A stretch of 64,000 nt of DNA from Persicaria tinctoria (GCA_037127255.1 JBANSL010000004.1:75600627-75664626), one strand, 5' to 3'. Positions 1-10,643 are shown, numbered from the stretch's first letter. A program made the numbers and translations. The notes: generated from the letters alone by a model not told the origin.

Positions 1-452
1 TCAATTACTGATCAATTCCACACGAAATAAGAGATAATCGAAGAAGCAGAAGATAGATACCATCATCAAAGTCATCGTCGACAAGGAGAAGGTCATCCTC
101 TTCGTCGCCGTCTTCTACTGTGGCCTCTGCTGCTCGGATCCTGCAACTGCGGCTTCGTTTTGGCTTCTTGAATGCCAGTGTGGCTCTGCACCGGGAGGAG
201 AGCGATGCGGCGAGGTTGGATGAGAGGCGGCGGGAGGCGGAGGACCCTGCTCCTTGTCCACCATCTGCAGATCTGCGATATCCGCCTCGGAGGTTTGGCA
301 GCCAGGCGGTGACGAGAGCCGGTGATGAGGGTTTCAGGCGGAAGACCCGGCGGGAGGTGGTGAGGGAGACGGTGATGGAGGTGCGAGCCGGGCGGAGCGG
401 TGGTGGAGGTGGTGGTGAGGGAGGCGGTGACGGAGGAGTATAAGGTAGCCAT
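1..452 (-). pseudogene. Possible first exon of a plastid-targeted protein, frameshifted
   Basis: On the minus strand an ATG at 450-452 opens a Ser/Thr/Pro-rich N-terminus (MATLYSSVTASLTT...) that resembles a chloroplast transit peptide. The frame runs to about 93 but its later part is Arg/Pro-rich and unconvincing. Shifting by one base after about residue 23 gives a more protein-like reading that ends in an acidic stretch (VEDGDEEDDLLLVDDDFDDG) followed by a GT at about 60, which could be a splice donor. So this looks like an exon with a frameshift, or a GC-rich transposon subterminal region. Any later exons would lie outside the window to the left. I do not recognise the family. Confidence 0.3.
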
Positions 453-638
453 GAAGGGACTTGAGATCTGATATCACTCGATGAACACAGGTAGGAGGGG
501 ACGGTTTTGTTTTCTTATTCTTTAGTTTTTATTAGGTTAATAATAGGAGGGGTAAAAACGTCAAATAGCAAGCGGAAATTATTAAAGTGGACACTTTTGT
601 AAAATTTACAAAAGGTTGGACGGAGCTGTAATTAGGTT

Positions 639-667
639 GAAAATTTGTGCCTGCGGCACAAATTTTC
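639..667. repeat. 13-bp perfect palindrome with 3-nt loop
   Basis: Positions 639-651 (gaaaatttgtgcc) are followed by tgc and the exact reverse complement at 655-667. On the minus strand the hairpin is followed three bases later by CTAA and then T. This is loosely like a Helitron 3' end, but the hairpin-to-CTRR spacing is shorter than usual. Confidence 0.5.
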
Positions 668-704
668 TCTATTTTTATTTACATTATATATCAACTAAGT
701 AGTT

Positions 705-964
705 TTTTTTTTTTTTATGACGTGGAGGTTCCGAGGTTATCGACTAATCCTCCACTGGCCGAGCACTAGCCTGCAAAGCACTCGAGCCGGGTAAGCCAAG
801 CGGCAAGCCGCAAGACAGGCTAACCCATGCCAAGGTAAACCAAGGCATGAGTACCCACTATATATAGCACAAATTGCTCATAGTGGGATTTGAACCCTTG
901 ACCTCATGGTAGTGAGGCACAAGGAAGCACCTCACTCTTACCACTAGGGCAAGAGGTCATTGGT
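705..964 (-). mobile_element. tRNA-derived SINE with poly(A) tail and 18-bp target-site duplication
   Basis: Read on the minus strand, the element starts near 964 with a tRNA-like head. It has a Pol III A box (TAGTGGTAAGAG, plus strand 935-946) and a B box (GGTTCAAATCC, plus strand 886-896). It continues through an unrelated body and ends in a poly(A) run, seen as T's from 705 on the plus strand. The same 18 bases, tatatcaactaagtagtt, flank it at 687-704 and 965-982, showing LINE-driven retrotransposition. The tRNA head is degenerate beyond the boxes, so it is not a tRNA gene. Confidence 0.9.
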
Positions 965-982
965 TATATCAACTAAGTAGTT

Positions 983-1652
983 GTACATGGTTTTTTCTTG
1001 TATCTCCTTCCATTGTATTCAATTGTTCAATTAGATAGATATATTCATTTGAATATTCATATGAATATGTTATCTTATATTCATTTGAATAATATTCATC
1101 CTAATATTTTTTTCATATTCATTAGAACATTACCCCACATATTCTCATATTCAAAAGCCTATTACTCAAATGGCCGTGGATGAATTTTGGATAGAATTAG
1201 ACTGAATATAGAAAAATTGTCAAAAAAATAAAATAAAATCTTAATATATAATTATTACATTACGTGATTCAAAAAAATAAAATAAAATCATAATACCTTT
1301 TCTTTCTGGGGTACGTTACCTATTGACTTTACTTATTTAATTGTTCCTTTTGTAGTCTCTATTTACTATACGTTTTATGGTTGCTGCATGAATTATTCAA
1401 TATGTATTTTTATTCTCCTTGTCTAATTGTATTGTTAGGTTTCAATTTTTGTATTCATCTGATTTCATTATGCATCTGAATAATGAATTTCTATAGTTTG
1501 ATTGGGTATTTATTAGATTTTTCCCCTACTTTCTGGTATGTTTTTGTCTTCAACTTCGATTGTTTTGTAATTTGGATTTAAGTTTTATTTTATATATTTT
1601 ACCTATGTCTTTTATTTGTTAGATTTCTTATCTATCTATTATCTTCTATTAT
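983..1652. other. AT-rich intergenic stretch, no gene seen
   Basis: Low-complexity AT-rich sequence with repeated 'attcatttgaatattcat' motifs near 1040-1100. Short frames on both strands have no protein-like composition. Confidence 0.6.
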
Positions 1653-1653
1653 A

Positions 1654-1890
1654 CTTCATCTGTTAATTAAAACTTAACGTTTTACTATTTACGCACGCTT
1701 TTTGAGGTGTTAAAAACTATATAAAATATTAGCTTTTTTAATATATATTTTTTATAATTTCATAATTATTACTATTAAGTATGAATTTATAAAAACAAAT
1801 GTAAAAATAAGTTAATATTTTATATAGTTTTTATTATTCTAAAAAAACGTGTATGAATAGTAAACAACAAGTTATAATTAACAGAGGGAG
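1654..1890. mobile_element. Stowaway-like MITE
   Basis: About 237 bp flanked by TA dinucleotides (1652-1653, 1891-1892). The ends form an imperfect inverted repeat of about 80 bp. The left end reads tacttcatctgttaattaaa; the reverse complement of the right end reads tactccctctgttaattata, and both continue into similar 'gttttactatt...' and 'aactatataaaatatta' segments. The CTCCCTC-type terminus and TA target are typical of Tc1/mariner-derived Stowaway elements. No coding capacity. Confidence 0.75.
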
Positions 1891-1904
1891 TATATAATAA
1901 AGGA

Positions 1905-2140
1905 GAAGTTGTCTGAGACACATGACGACTTCTCCTTAATCAGTAGTCGTATGAACCAATCATAAAATTTTGAAATAATCAATATATGCATAAGATAAAA
2001 TTTTATCCTAATTCTATTTAATCAATATATACATAAGATAAAAATTTATCCTAACTCTATTAATTTAATCAATTTATCTATGTATGCATAAGATAAAATT
2101 ATAAGATAAAATTTTATCCTAACTCTATTTAAAAAAAAAT
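1905..2140. repeat. Short inverted repeat, then AT-rich tandem repeats
   Basis: At about 1900-1940 aaggagaagttgtc faces gacgacttctcctt across a short loop. From about 1980 to 2140 a phrase of roughly 60 bp containing 'ataagataaaattttatcctaa' is repeated three to four times, with drift. No gene is apparent. Confidence 0.55.
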
Positions 2141-2596
2141 ATCTAAGGAACAAGTACACAAACCCACACCACAAATGAAAACACTTACCAAACACAAAAC
2201 AAAACTTCACATAGGCACATGAACAATCACACTGGTATCCAACTGATTGAAAACAACCCTCCAAGAACCAAGCCAATAACTCAATTACCTGCAAGATGAA
2301 CAACACAGGCCATCTTCTCAGGAGGAACAGATTTAGGAGCAAAAACCTTTTGGTTGATTTGCAATGGGGACTTTTTTTTTTATGCTGCAATAGATCCGTG
2401 TTCGTCCATCTCATTCTTGTCCTAGACCACCATAGCTTGATGATGCCTCATTCAAGCGTATAAAAAACATTACTGGAGTAGGGACTTTTTATTACCTTGA
2501 AAGCTTACAGTTTTCAGTGCAGAGATTGATGTTTAAACTCGGAGTATTGTCCATTGCAGATGCTCGTGCTCTAAATGGAGGATTCGCGTAACACTC

Positions 2597-2732
2597 TGTA
2601 GAATGATAGAATTGATGTAAAGTCCTCCTTGAGGGTTTCCATTCATTGATATAACATATATAGGTTACAAAGGTATTGGGTCTTAACGGGCTTTCAGCCC
2701 ACTATACAATAGGAGACCTATGTAATCTATCA
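2597..2732 (-). repeat. 3' LTR of the Copia element
   Basis: 136 bp; matches 9599-9740 almost throughout (shared tgtagaatgatagaattgat start, and ctatca end). The two LTRs differ by an AT-microsatellite length change and a few substitutions, so the insertion is not recent. Confidence 0.9.
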
Positions 2733-3435
2733 AACCCCCGCAGTCGAAACGGGAGGGGTCCGTACAGTGAGACTGGAACGAAAATCAATGAATAACTGTC
2801 TAGGTAAACCATTGGTGAATATATCAGCGTACTGATAAGAGGACGGGACATGTAGAACGCGGACATGTCCAATGGCAACCTTGTCCCTGACGAAGTGGAG
2901 ATCAAGCTCAATGTGCTTCGTGCGTCATGCAGCGGTCGTCGCACGTAGGTGAGGCGAGGTTGTTTGGCGGGGTGATGGGAGGTGGATAGCGGGGTGATGG
3001 GCGGTGGTCATGGAGACGATCTGACGGGGTCGGAAGACACCGGAGACGCCGCGGGTGTGTGGTCTGGTGGTGGGGGGTGGTGGTGATGGTGGTGTAGGGG
3101 GAGAAGCAGGAGCACCGGGAGAGCTCTGGGGAAAAAAGAAGTGAGGGAATGGTGACTCAGACTCTGACGGAGACACAAGGGGTGTGGGAGACGCAAAGGG
3201 AAACCGCGACTCATCAAAGGTGACATGACGTGAGAGAATGATCTTGTGGGTCTTGATATCGAGGCAAATGTAACCGCGATGATCAGACGGATAGCCTAGG
3301 AAGACACATGGAGTGGAGCGCGGGTGAAGCTTGTGCGGGGCTGTGGATGACTGGTTTGGGAAACACAAGCACCCGAAGGTGCGAAGGTGATCATACCTAG
3401 GCTCGGCGTAATAAAGTGTCTGAGCTGGCGAGCGA
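2733..3435 (-). pseudogene. Copia pol, 3' remnant
   Basis: The minus strand first completes the integrase-to-RT linker (LHPRSTPCVFLGY, HVTFDESRFPF, then a Pro/Ser-rich tract) to about 2925. The frame then jumps to the very end of RNase H: TKHIELDLHFVRDKVAIGHV, YADIFTNGLPRQLF and a TGA that overlaps the LTR start at 2732. The hundreds of residues of RT and RNase H that normally separate these parts are gone, so an internal deletion occurred near 2930-2945. Confidence 0.85.
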
Positions 3436-4037
3436 TAGGGGTGGTATACGAGCCGAACGAGCCGAGCTTCACTGGTTCAAGCTTGGCTCGAATGGTATAC
3501 GAGCCGAGCCCGAGCCGAGCCTAAAATCCATTCGAGCTTTGTTTTGTGTTCAAGCTCGGCTCGCGAGCCTGGGGACAAGCTCGAGCTCGGCTTGTTAAGG
3601 CTCGGTCAAGCCGAACGAACGAGCTTAGGCTCGTTCGAGCTCGTGGTCTGGGCTCGTTCGGCTCGTTCAAGCTCGGTTCCGAGCTGAGCTAAAATTAACC
3701 TGTAACAATTTATACAGTAGTTGTGCAAGTATAAAAACGAGATCAAATGAGGTTCAATGTCTCAAGCTTGCCTCGGAATACAACATAAGTTCAATAGTTC
3801 AATGACCAAATACTTAATACAAACCTAAGTTCAATGTCTCAAGGTCCACAACAACTTCGAAATAAGTTAACCACAAGTACACTAAAAACAGAAAAATAAA
3901 AGTCGAAGCTTCTCATAGTTGAATTGCTTCTTGCCTTGCTTCCTCCATAACCTAAATAGAAATATAAAATGAGTTCAAATGAGGTTGTGGTATAAAATGT
4001 ATACAAACATTGAAGATAGTATATTAGTATACTTACA

Positions 4038-6449
4038 TCAATCAATGACCATAGGGTCCATATCTTTGACCAAATCTTTGTACTCAACTCGGAACCAATT
4101 TGATGCACAAAGAAGTCCTTCAACCGTGTCATCACCCAGTGAACAACGATCATCCCCAATAACTCTACGGCCAGCACTGAACGCTGACTCAGAAGGTACA
4201 GTGGTTATGGGAATAGAAAGAATATCTCGAGCCATCCTACCTAAGATAGGGAACTTCGGTATGTTTAACCTCCACCATCCCAAGACATCAAAGTCGTCGG
4301 CTTCCCCGGTCAACACAGATTCTTCAAGATAAGCCTCAAGCTCCTTTCTACTTGGCTTTTCTGAATCACTTACTTTTACCCAAGATTCGAAGCCCAACCT
4401 CCAATCATTGGAACGTTTTTCACTCCCTCCACCCGAGCTAGTCTGCATATTACAACTAAAAGAACTATCCTCCTTGGATGCGTAGTTGTCATACAAAATT
4501 TGCATTTCATCCTTAATGTCAAATATCCTATTTTCAACTTCCTCCGGTGGATATAGGGTTATAAAAATGTACCTAATCGCCTGAATCTTGCTTCGAGGAT
4601 CTAACACACATGCAACTATCATCAAAAGAGAGGACTCCTTCCAATACTTGTCAAACTTTAGTTTCATGCTTTGAACCATAAGTTTCATGAATTCCCTTGG
4701 GTCATTGGCCATCTCATCCAAGACCTTCCTAATCTCACAAACCTCAGGGAAATAAAGATTGGCAGTTGTGTAATCTCGCCCAGAGAAGACATTAGTTACC
4801 TTATCAAAAGTCTTCAAAAACGTGCACACATCACGAGCTCTTTCCCACTCTTCTTCAGTTGGAACGGTTTTTTAAGAAGGTTCTCTACTTGCATACCTAA
4901 ATAACATTTAATCAGTAGACAAATAAAAATCAGTAGCTATATCAAAAAATCAGTAGACATATCAAAAATGTAAAAAAAATCAGTAGAAACATCAAGAATT
5001 AGTAGAAAAATCAGTAGGTGCACCGATGACAAGGAAACTGTAGAAATCAGTAGCTAAACATCAAGAAATCAGTAGCTAAACAACTAAAAAATCAGTAGCT
5101 AAACAGTAAAAAAAATCAGTAAAAAAATCAGTAATAATCAGTTGAATATTAGCTAAAAATCAGTAGCTAAACAACTAAATCAAAAAATCAGTAGCTAAAC
5201 AAATAAAAATCAGTAGGTGTATTTATATATAAAAAAATCAGAACGTATATTATGTATACCTAGGAAAAGCATCCTTGAATATTAGAGCTCTTTCCAACAT
5301 ATGATAGGTTGAGTTCCACCGAGTAGAAACATCAAGAATTAACTTGTTGTTTGTGGGCAATCCTATACTCTTAACAAGCTCATTCCACTTGTGAAGGCGT
5401 GAGGGACTCAAAAGTATGAACTTCACACTCTCACGGACATTTTGAATAACGCTCTTCAAAGGAATCAATCCATCTTGGACCAATAAATTCAAGATATGCG
5501 CACAACACCTAACACGGAAGATCTTCTTTCCAAAGATCAATGCATCTCTTGCCTCAAATTGCTCTTGCAAACATGTGGTGGCGGCATCATTTGAAGTAGC
5601 ATTGTCTAATGTGATGGTAGAGATCTTTCTTTCTAATCCCCATTCAGACAAACACTCAAACATCTTGTCCGCAATAGCAATACCCGTGTGCGGTGGAGGC
5701 AACAAACAAAAATTCAAAATGCGATTTTGCAACTTCCAATCCGAATCTACAAAATGCCCGGTGATGCACATGTATCCTTTCGTTTGGTTAGATGTCCACA
5801 AGTCCGATGTTAAGCTAACCCTTCCAACTTTTGTAAACATCACCTTCATTGTTACCTTCTCTTCCCTATATAACTTCATTGCACGATCTCTAATAGCTTG
5901 GCGACCAATCGGCTCAAACTTCGGGTTAAGCATTTGACTATAAGCCCTAAACAACTCATGCTCAACCATCATGAACGGGTATTCATGCACCATAATCATC
6001 TTCGCCATCATGTTCAAAATTGCCTCCTTATCATACTTGTAAGGAACAACTGAACCACTTCCACTCGAATCAAAACTTAGGAGTTGTTGCAATCCACCAG
6101 CACCTTTTCCTTTTCCCGAAATCTTACTTTTCCGAATCACACAAAGGTCAATGTGCTTTTTGTAGGTAGTTGTTGGCCCTCCCTTGGTTTTTGTCATTTT
6201 CTGATCACAATGGTTGCATTTCACATAAGCTACACCACCTTCCTCAACTTCGGTAACATCGTTCCAAACAGCAGAAACTTTCCTTTTTTTCTTTTTCTCA
6301 CCCTCAATGTCAACTGTACCCGTAGTTTGTGCTTCACTAGCAGAAGGAGCTACTGTCTCAGCCGTTTGCTCTTCACCACTCGGTTGTGTAGCCTGAGTGG
6401 CAGAAGCTCCTAAGTTGTTGACGGAGTCACTCGGTTGTGGAGCCGACAT
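4038..6449 (-). pseudogene. hAT transposase, BED zinc-finger type, one in-frame stop
   Basis: Two exons. Exon 1 is 6449-5260 and exon 2 is 4896-4038, with donor CTAG|GTATAC and acceptor TTTAG|GTATGC. Together they give 683 codons. Residues ~57-105 form a BED zinc finger (VKCNHC ... KKHIDLC). The middle holds the RNase-H-like core (SLTSDLWTSNQTKGYMCITG, TLDNATSND, VRCCAHILNLLVQDGL, LDVSTRWNSTYHML). The C-terminus carries the hAT dimerisation region (DVLGWWRLNIPKFPILGRMA ... PSESAFSAGRRVI). The only defect I find is a TAA at codon ~405 (plus strand 4872-4874), eight codons into exon 2, in the same frame as the rest, where a Tyr codon would fit. The element may therefore have died recently. Confidence 0.88.
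4905..5235. repeat. Tandem 'aatcagtagctaaaca' repeats in the hAT transposase intron
   Basis: The 363-bp intron (4897-5259) is mostly drifting copies of a 12-20 bp unit around 'atcagtagctaaacaactaaa'. No coding signal. Confidence 0.75.
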
Positions 6450-6479
6450 AGTCTAATAAATAAGAGAGATTAATCAAAG

Positions 6480-7140
6480 TTAAACAATGAACAAATTAAC
6501 ACAACAAGAGAGTTCATTCATATTTCAGAAAACTTATAAAGAACAAGATCTTGAATCAAAGTAACAACTAAACATACACCCTATGTGGAACAAGATCTTG
6601 AATCAAAGTAACAACTAGAACATACAGATTAAGGAATAAGAGCCTATGTAATTAAAGTAACAATGAACAAATTAACAAGAGCCTATGTAATTAAAGTCCC
6701 AGCAGATCTTGAATCAAAGTAACAATGAACAAATTAACACAACAAGAGAGTTCATTCATATTCTGAATAATTAACTAACCACTGAACATACAAATTAAGG
6801 AACAAGATCTTGAATCAAAATAACAACTAACAAGAGGAACGTACAGATCTTGAATCAAACCACTGAAGTACTGAACATACAGCCTATGTGGCTATGTCAA
6901 TCGAAGACAGCCTTGAATCATACCACTTGAATCAAACCACTGAACATACATATCTTGAATCAAAGTAACAACTAACAAATCTTGAATCAAAGTAACAACT
7001 AACAAAGGAAGATTTAGACCGTCACCGTCGAAGGCAATGAAGGCAATGAAGACAGCCTGTTCACCGTCGAAGACAAACTGTAAACCGTCGAAGGCAATGA
7101 AGGCAATGAAGGCAATGAGCCGTCGAAGACAAACTGCTCA
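6480..7140. repeat. Subterminal direct repeats in the hAT 5' region
   Basis: The phrase 'cttgaatcaaagtaacaacta' and its variants recur at least eight times between 6540 and 7010. They are followed by 'ccgtcgaag/gcaatgaag' repeats at 7020-7130. This lies upstream of the transposase start on its strand. No gene seen; possibly transposase-binding or promoter repeats. Confidence 0.6.
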
Positions 7141-7510
7141 CCTGTTCACCGTCGCCGCACCGCCGCCTGAGCCGACCTCGGAATGAAGACCACCTGTGCA
7201 GGAGAATCCGAGGAAGAAGAGAAACTCAGGTCGCCGATTCCGCCGAAAGCTTCAGCCTTCAGGGCACAGGAGGAGAAAGTCTGAAAGTGAGCGAGCGTTG
7301 TGCCACCAAACCCTAAATCCTTCCTTTCATAACCCCAGGGGCATTTCAGTAATTTCATGCATCGAGCTTCCGAGCTCGGCTCGGGCTCGGTTCGAGCTCA
7401 AAAGTATGTTCAAGATCGGCTTGTTTACCCTCTACGAACGAGCCGAGCTCGAGCTTTTTTGAGCCGAGCCCGAGCCGAGCTCGAGCTGTTCGGCTCAGAT
7501 ACCACCCCTA

Positions 7511-8750
7511 GCGAGCAATGGTGTAGGGTAGTGGAAGGGAGAATGTTTAGGAGATAACATGTGGTGGATAAGGCGTGAGGCCAATAGGGAAGGGGAATAG
7601 ATGCGTGGAAGAGGAGAGAGCGCATCATGTTGGTAATGTTTCTGATGATTCTTTCTGCCTTGCCATTCTGCTGAGAAGTATAGGGGCAAGACAAGCGATA
7701 TGAGATCCCATTTGCGGCAAAGAAGGAGTGAAAGTCTTTGTTGTCAAATTCACGGTCATTGTCACATTGGAAACATTTGATGGACATGTGGAACTGTGTT
7801 TTGATGTAGGTGTGGAATCTGGCAAAAATAGGAAACACTTGAGACTTGAAATGCAACGGGAAGACCCATAAGTAATGAGTGTAATCATCCAGAAACAAGA
7901 GATAGTACTTGTGACCCTCCTTTCTAGGCACGGGAGAGGTCCAAATGTCGCTGCGAATGATATCAAAGGGAGCAAGGGTAGAGGTCAAAGACCGTTGGAA
8001 CGGCAGTCTGGCATGTTTGCCTAGTTGGCAGGAAGAGCATAAACCAGAGCGTGGGTCTTTAGTACAGGTGACAAGGTTATGGGAACGGAGGACATCTAGA
8101 ACGGCAGCGCTGGGATGGCCCAGACGTGCATGCCACAGGCTGGACGATGATGTCGAGAGGGCGACCGGACACGACTGACTGGACGCAGGAGGTGGTGTGA
8201 CAGGGTAGAGCTCCCCGGTGCTGTTACATCTCATGCGAGTAACCCCCGTAGTAAGATCGTTCACAGAGAAACCATAGGGATCAAACGTAAGGGAAACTTT
8301 GTTGTCAGTAGTGAACCGACGGACAGAGATAAGGTTTTTGACAATCTTTGGGGCAATAAAGACATTGTTCAGGTGTAGTGGGTGGGTTGGGGTCTGTAAA
8401 TTGGCGTGGCCAATCCCTGAAGTAGCAAGACGACCACCATTTCCGACGATAATAGAGTGTGCAGGACCCTTATAAGAAATAGAGGAGAGGTTACCTGAAG
8501 AGTTTGTCATGTGGGAGGTGGCACCAGTGTCCATGTACCAAGAAGAGTCTGAAGATGTCGGCTGCATAGAGGAGAAGGCGTGATATTGGTGCGGAGAAGG
8601 CCCAAGGAGTCCCTGTTGGCTCGGGTATGACCTCGTTGGAGAGGTCGGGTAGCCCTGTGGATGGGCTCCAATGTGGGAATACCCCCTCTGTAAATGACTT
8701 GGCGGGGCAATCACCCCGACGAGAGGTCGTTGGTGATCGTAGAAGGCCAT
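7511..8750 (-). pseudogene. Copia protease / GAG-pre-integrase / integrase
   Basis: The open frame from 8750 begins after the usual GAG domain. It reads the retroviral-type aspartic protease motif (WYMDTGATSHMT), then the pre-integrase HHCC region (LWHARLGHPS ... LCSSCQLGKHARLPF). The integrase core follows, with the catalytic triad in place: D in IIRSDIWTSP, D in CFQCDNDREF, E in QQNGKAERII. CDNDREF departs from the usual DNGxEF-type motif. The frame is cut at 7511 by the hAT insertion and continues at 3435. Upstream GAG, including its zinc knuckle, is missing. Confidence 0.88.
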
Positions 8751-8754
8751 AGTA

Positions 8755-9480
8755 AGGTTTTTGTTTGTTTTTTTTTTGTTTTTTTTTTTGGGGGGGGAAG
8801 GAAATATACAGGGGAGACTTGGATTAGAAACCGTCAGACGCAGGGTCTCCTCAGGTGCTCGGCGGCGGTGGATCCGGGGACAAGATGGCCGGATCTGGTG
8901 GCCGACGAGGGGAGATCTGGGAAGTGAGGGAGAACTCGAGACGGGGTTCTGCGGAGCGAAGAGGTGGGATGTGGGCGCGGTGGTGCTCGGAATGGCTAGA
9001 TCCGGGCTTGAGGAGGCCGGAATCGAGGAAAGGTGGCCGGATCTGGGGGATGGTGGTGGTTGGCGGCGGTTCTGGGTAGCGATGGTGAAGGCAGCAAGAG
9101 CGCGGGGAGGAGCGCTCGGACTCGGCGGGGGCTGCTGGTGCGCTTGGGATCGTTGGATTTGGAGTGGCTGGATCTCGGCTTGGTGGCCGGCAAGGTGCAG
9201 CGAGAGGTCGAGGGAGAGGGCGAGAGGAAGAAGGCAGTGCTGGGTCGGCTAGGACAGAGGATACCATACTGAAGTCCGTTAGGACTCGTGACCGGGGGTC
9301 GTGTGCACACATGCGCCCTTGCGCTAATAGCATAGCACATAAGCCGAGCGGGGTTCCATCCTAAAACCAATTGGCAATAGGAGGAGTAACCCACTAGCTT
9401 ATATACTATGGCTTCTTTGTTTGTATAATCAATGTGGGACACTTTGTCTCTTCACATTCTCAACACGCCCCCGCAAGTGC
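8755..9480 (-). other. GC-rich leader replacing Copia GAG
   Basis: Between the primer-binding site and the protease frame lies about 830 bp instead of a GAG gene. From 8840 to 9270 the sequence is GC-rich (cgg/gga-rich) and open in several frames on both strands. The predicted peptides (Pro/Ser/Arg-rich) match no domain I know. The part next to the LTR (9270-9598) looks like ordinary Copia leader. A poly-T/poly-G tract (8760-8801) marks the inner edge. It may be captured host 5' sequence. Confidence 0.5.
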
Positions 9481-9586
9481 AACTAGGGTCGTCTTTCGCC
9501 TCTAGTTGACACTTGGACAACAGGTCTAGCATCTCATTCCTTTTTTAGCTAGCCCAGGATTGAGAGTCGGGCCGTTTGGCTTTTCC

Positions 9587-9598
9587 GCTCTGATACCA
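9587..9598 (-). promoter_or_regulatory. Copia primer-binding site
   Basis: The minus strand reads TGGTATCAGAGC immediately inside the 5' LTR. This is the standard initiator-methionine tRNA complement used by plant Copia elements. Confidence 0.9.
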
Positions 9599-9740
9599 TG
9601 TAGAATGATAGAATTGATGTAAAGTCCTCTTTAAGGGTTTCCATTCATTGATATAACATATATATATATAGGATACAAAGGTATTGGGTCTTAACGGGCT
9701 TTCAGCCCACTATACAATAGGAGACCTATATAATCTATCA
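9599..9740 (-). repeat. 5' LTR of the Copia element
   Basis: 142 bp; counterpart of 2597-2732, longer because of a (ta)n expansion. It ends ctatca and is followed by the cactc target-site copy at 9741-9745. Confidence 0.9.
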
Positions 9741-10229
9741 CACTCGACAATCGCCATGTTTATAGGATGCTTCACTTTCTGAACCAGTCATCGGAAAACC
9801 AGTGAAAGATGACTAAAATGCAGACAGATCCAAGATCTTGCAAACCAAAAGATAGTATTTGGGCTACAGTTATTGTATCTACTTGCAAATGCGTCTACAA
9901 TCCGAGATCAGGCTGATCTGGACTCTCTACAAAATGTTATCTCATCTGATCCCTGCCAGCTTGCAAACCAGTACAAAATGTGCATAGGGCAGCACTTACT
10001 GTCATAAACCTATGAATATCAAATTCATACTAAATGTCTACATAGCTATTGGATATGGGATCAGGTTGATCAGCAAGACCTTGATCCTGTGCCATTCCCC
10101 ATCTCCCCGAGAATCAAGTCTCTTCATAGTCATGACGAATCAAGTCCCAGGCTCCCAGCCCAGCTCATCAGACGATGAGCTGCCCGCTTCCAAACTCTGC
10201 TCTTCCCGACCCTGAATCTATGCTGCTGA

Positions 10230-10643
10230 TCAGCGCATTGACATCAGAGTCCGCATCTTATTTTCCCTCTCGGCCCTCTTTGCAGCCGGTGTGCTCTGCA
10301 TCCTGCGTTCTTCCTCCTTTAGAACTTCTCTCACTTTCTCAATTGACCTCAGGAGCTGCTTCTCTAGTGTCATGGAGTCATTAGGCTTCTCGCGAGCAAT
10401 GCTTGCAACAATGCTCCAGGCTCGGCTTATAGGTGATCGCTGTGGCTTCTTAGCAAAAGAAGCAGGAAGTGGTGTCTTGAATGAAATCTCATGCTTGGGC
10501 TGAGCACTTAGCGGTGCATTTTCATCCCGGACACGAAGAACAGTAGTTCTTTCACTGTTATGAATTTGGTCAATGGTACCTTCATTGTTGTCTGTTTGAG
10601 ATTCACTCTCATTGGCCTCACGGGATCTTCTCCTCTCAATGGC
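10230..10643 (-). pseudogene. GIG1/OSD1-like exon 2, orphan copy
   Basis: This is a 414-nt open exon of exactly the same length as exon 2 of the intact gene at 22054-22467. The predicted 137 residues differ from it at about 14 positions. The acceptor (caacag|GCCATTGAG), the RDEN motif, the TP-rich middle and the terminal Met-Arg tail (TLMSMR) are kept. Exon 1 with the D-box is absent: homology stops in intron 1 at about 10790. It may be transcribed only if it uses a foreign promoter. No disabling mutation is visible within the exon. Confidence 0.8.

Larger units (their letters stand above)
3436..7510 (-). mobile_element. hAT transposon nested in the Copia integrase region
   Basis: 4,075 bp. 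Terminal inverted repeats start TAGGGGTGGTAT at both ends. The flanking 8-bp target sites are gcgagcga (3428-3435) and gcgagcaa (7511-7518), one mismatch. Subterminal regions at both ends are packed with AGCTCG/GAGCCGAG motifs, probably transposase-binding repeats. Removing the element and one target copy restores the Copia frame across the junction (…LHHCS|PAQTLYYAEP…), which proves the order of insertion. It encodes one spliced transposase on the minus strand. Confidence 0.92.
2597..9740 (-). mobile_element. Copia LTR retrotransposon, deletion derivative, carrying a nested hAT
   Basis: Two short near-identical LTRs (2597-2732 and 9599-9740), TG...CA ends, and a 5-bp target-site duplication cactc (2592-2596 and 9741-9745) bound the element. 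A primer-binding site (TGGTATCAGAGC, initiator-Met tRNA type) directly adjoins the right LTR, so transcription runs on the minus strand. After removing the hAT (3436-7510) only about 3.1 kb remains. Protease, GAG-pre-integrase and integrase are present. GAG is absent, and nearly all of reverse transcriptase/RNase H is deleted, leaving only the last ~65 codons. It cannot move on its own. Confidence 0.92.

Noticed and set aside
639..667. Helitron 3' terminus
   Set aside because: CTAA lies only 3 nt from the hairpin instead of about 10, and no matching 5' TC end was found; kept only as a palindrome.
884..960. Possible tRNA gene (A and B boxes)
   Set aside because: Part of a SINE: the boxes are present, but there is no cloverleaf, and a poly(A) tail and target-site duplication surround it.
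2046..2414. 122-codon minus-strand frame
   Set aside because: Falls partly in AT-rich tandem repeats and partly in the 3' flank of the GIG1 copy; not open in the matching part of the source locus.
8851..9442. Several overlapping 60-160 codon frames in the Copia leader
   Set aside because: Open in many frames on both strands because of GC-rich composition; no conserved motif.
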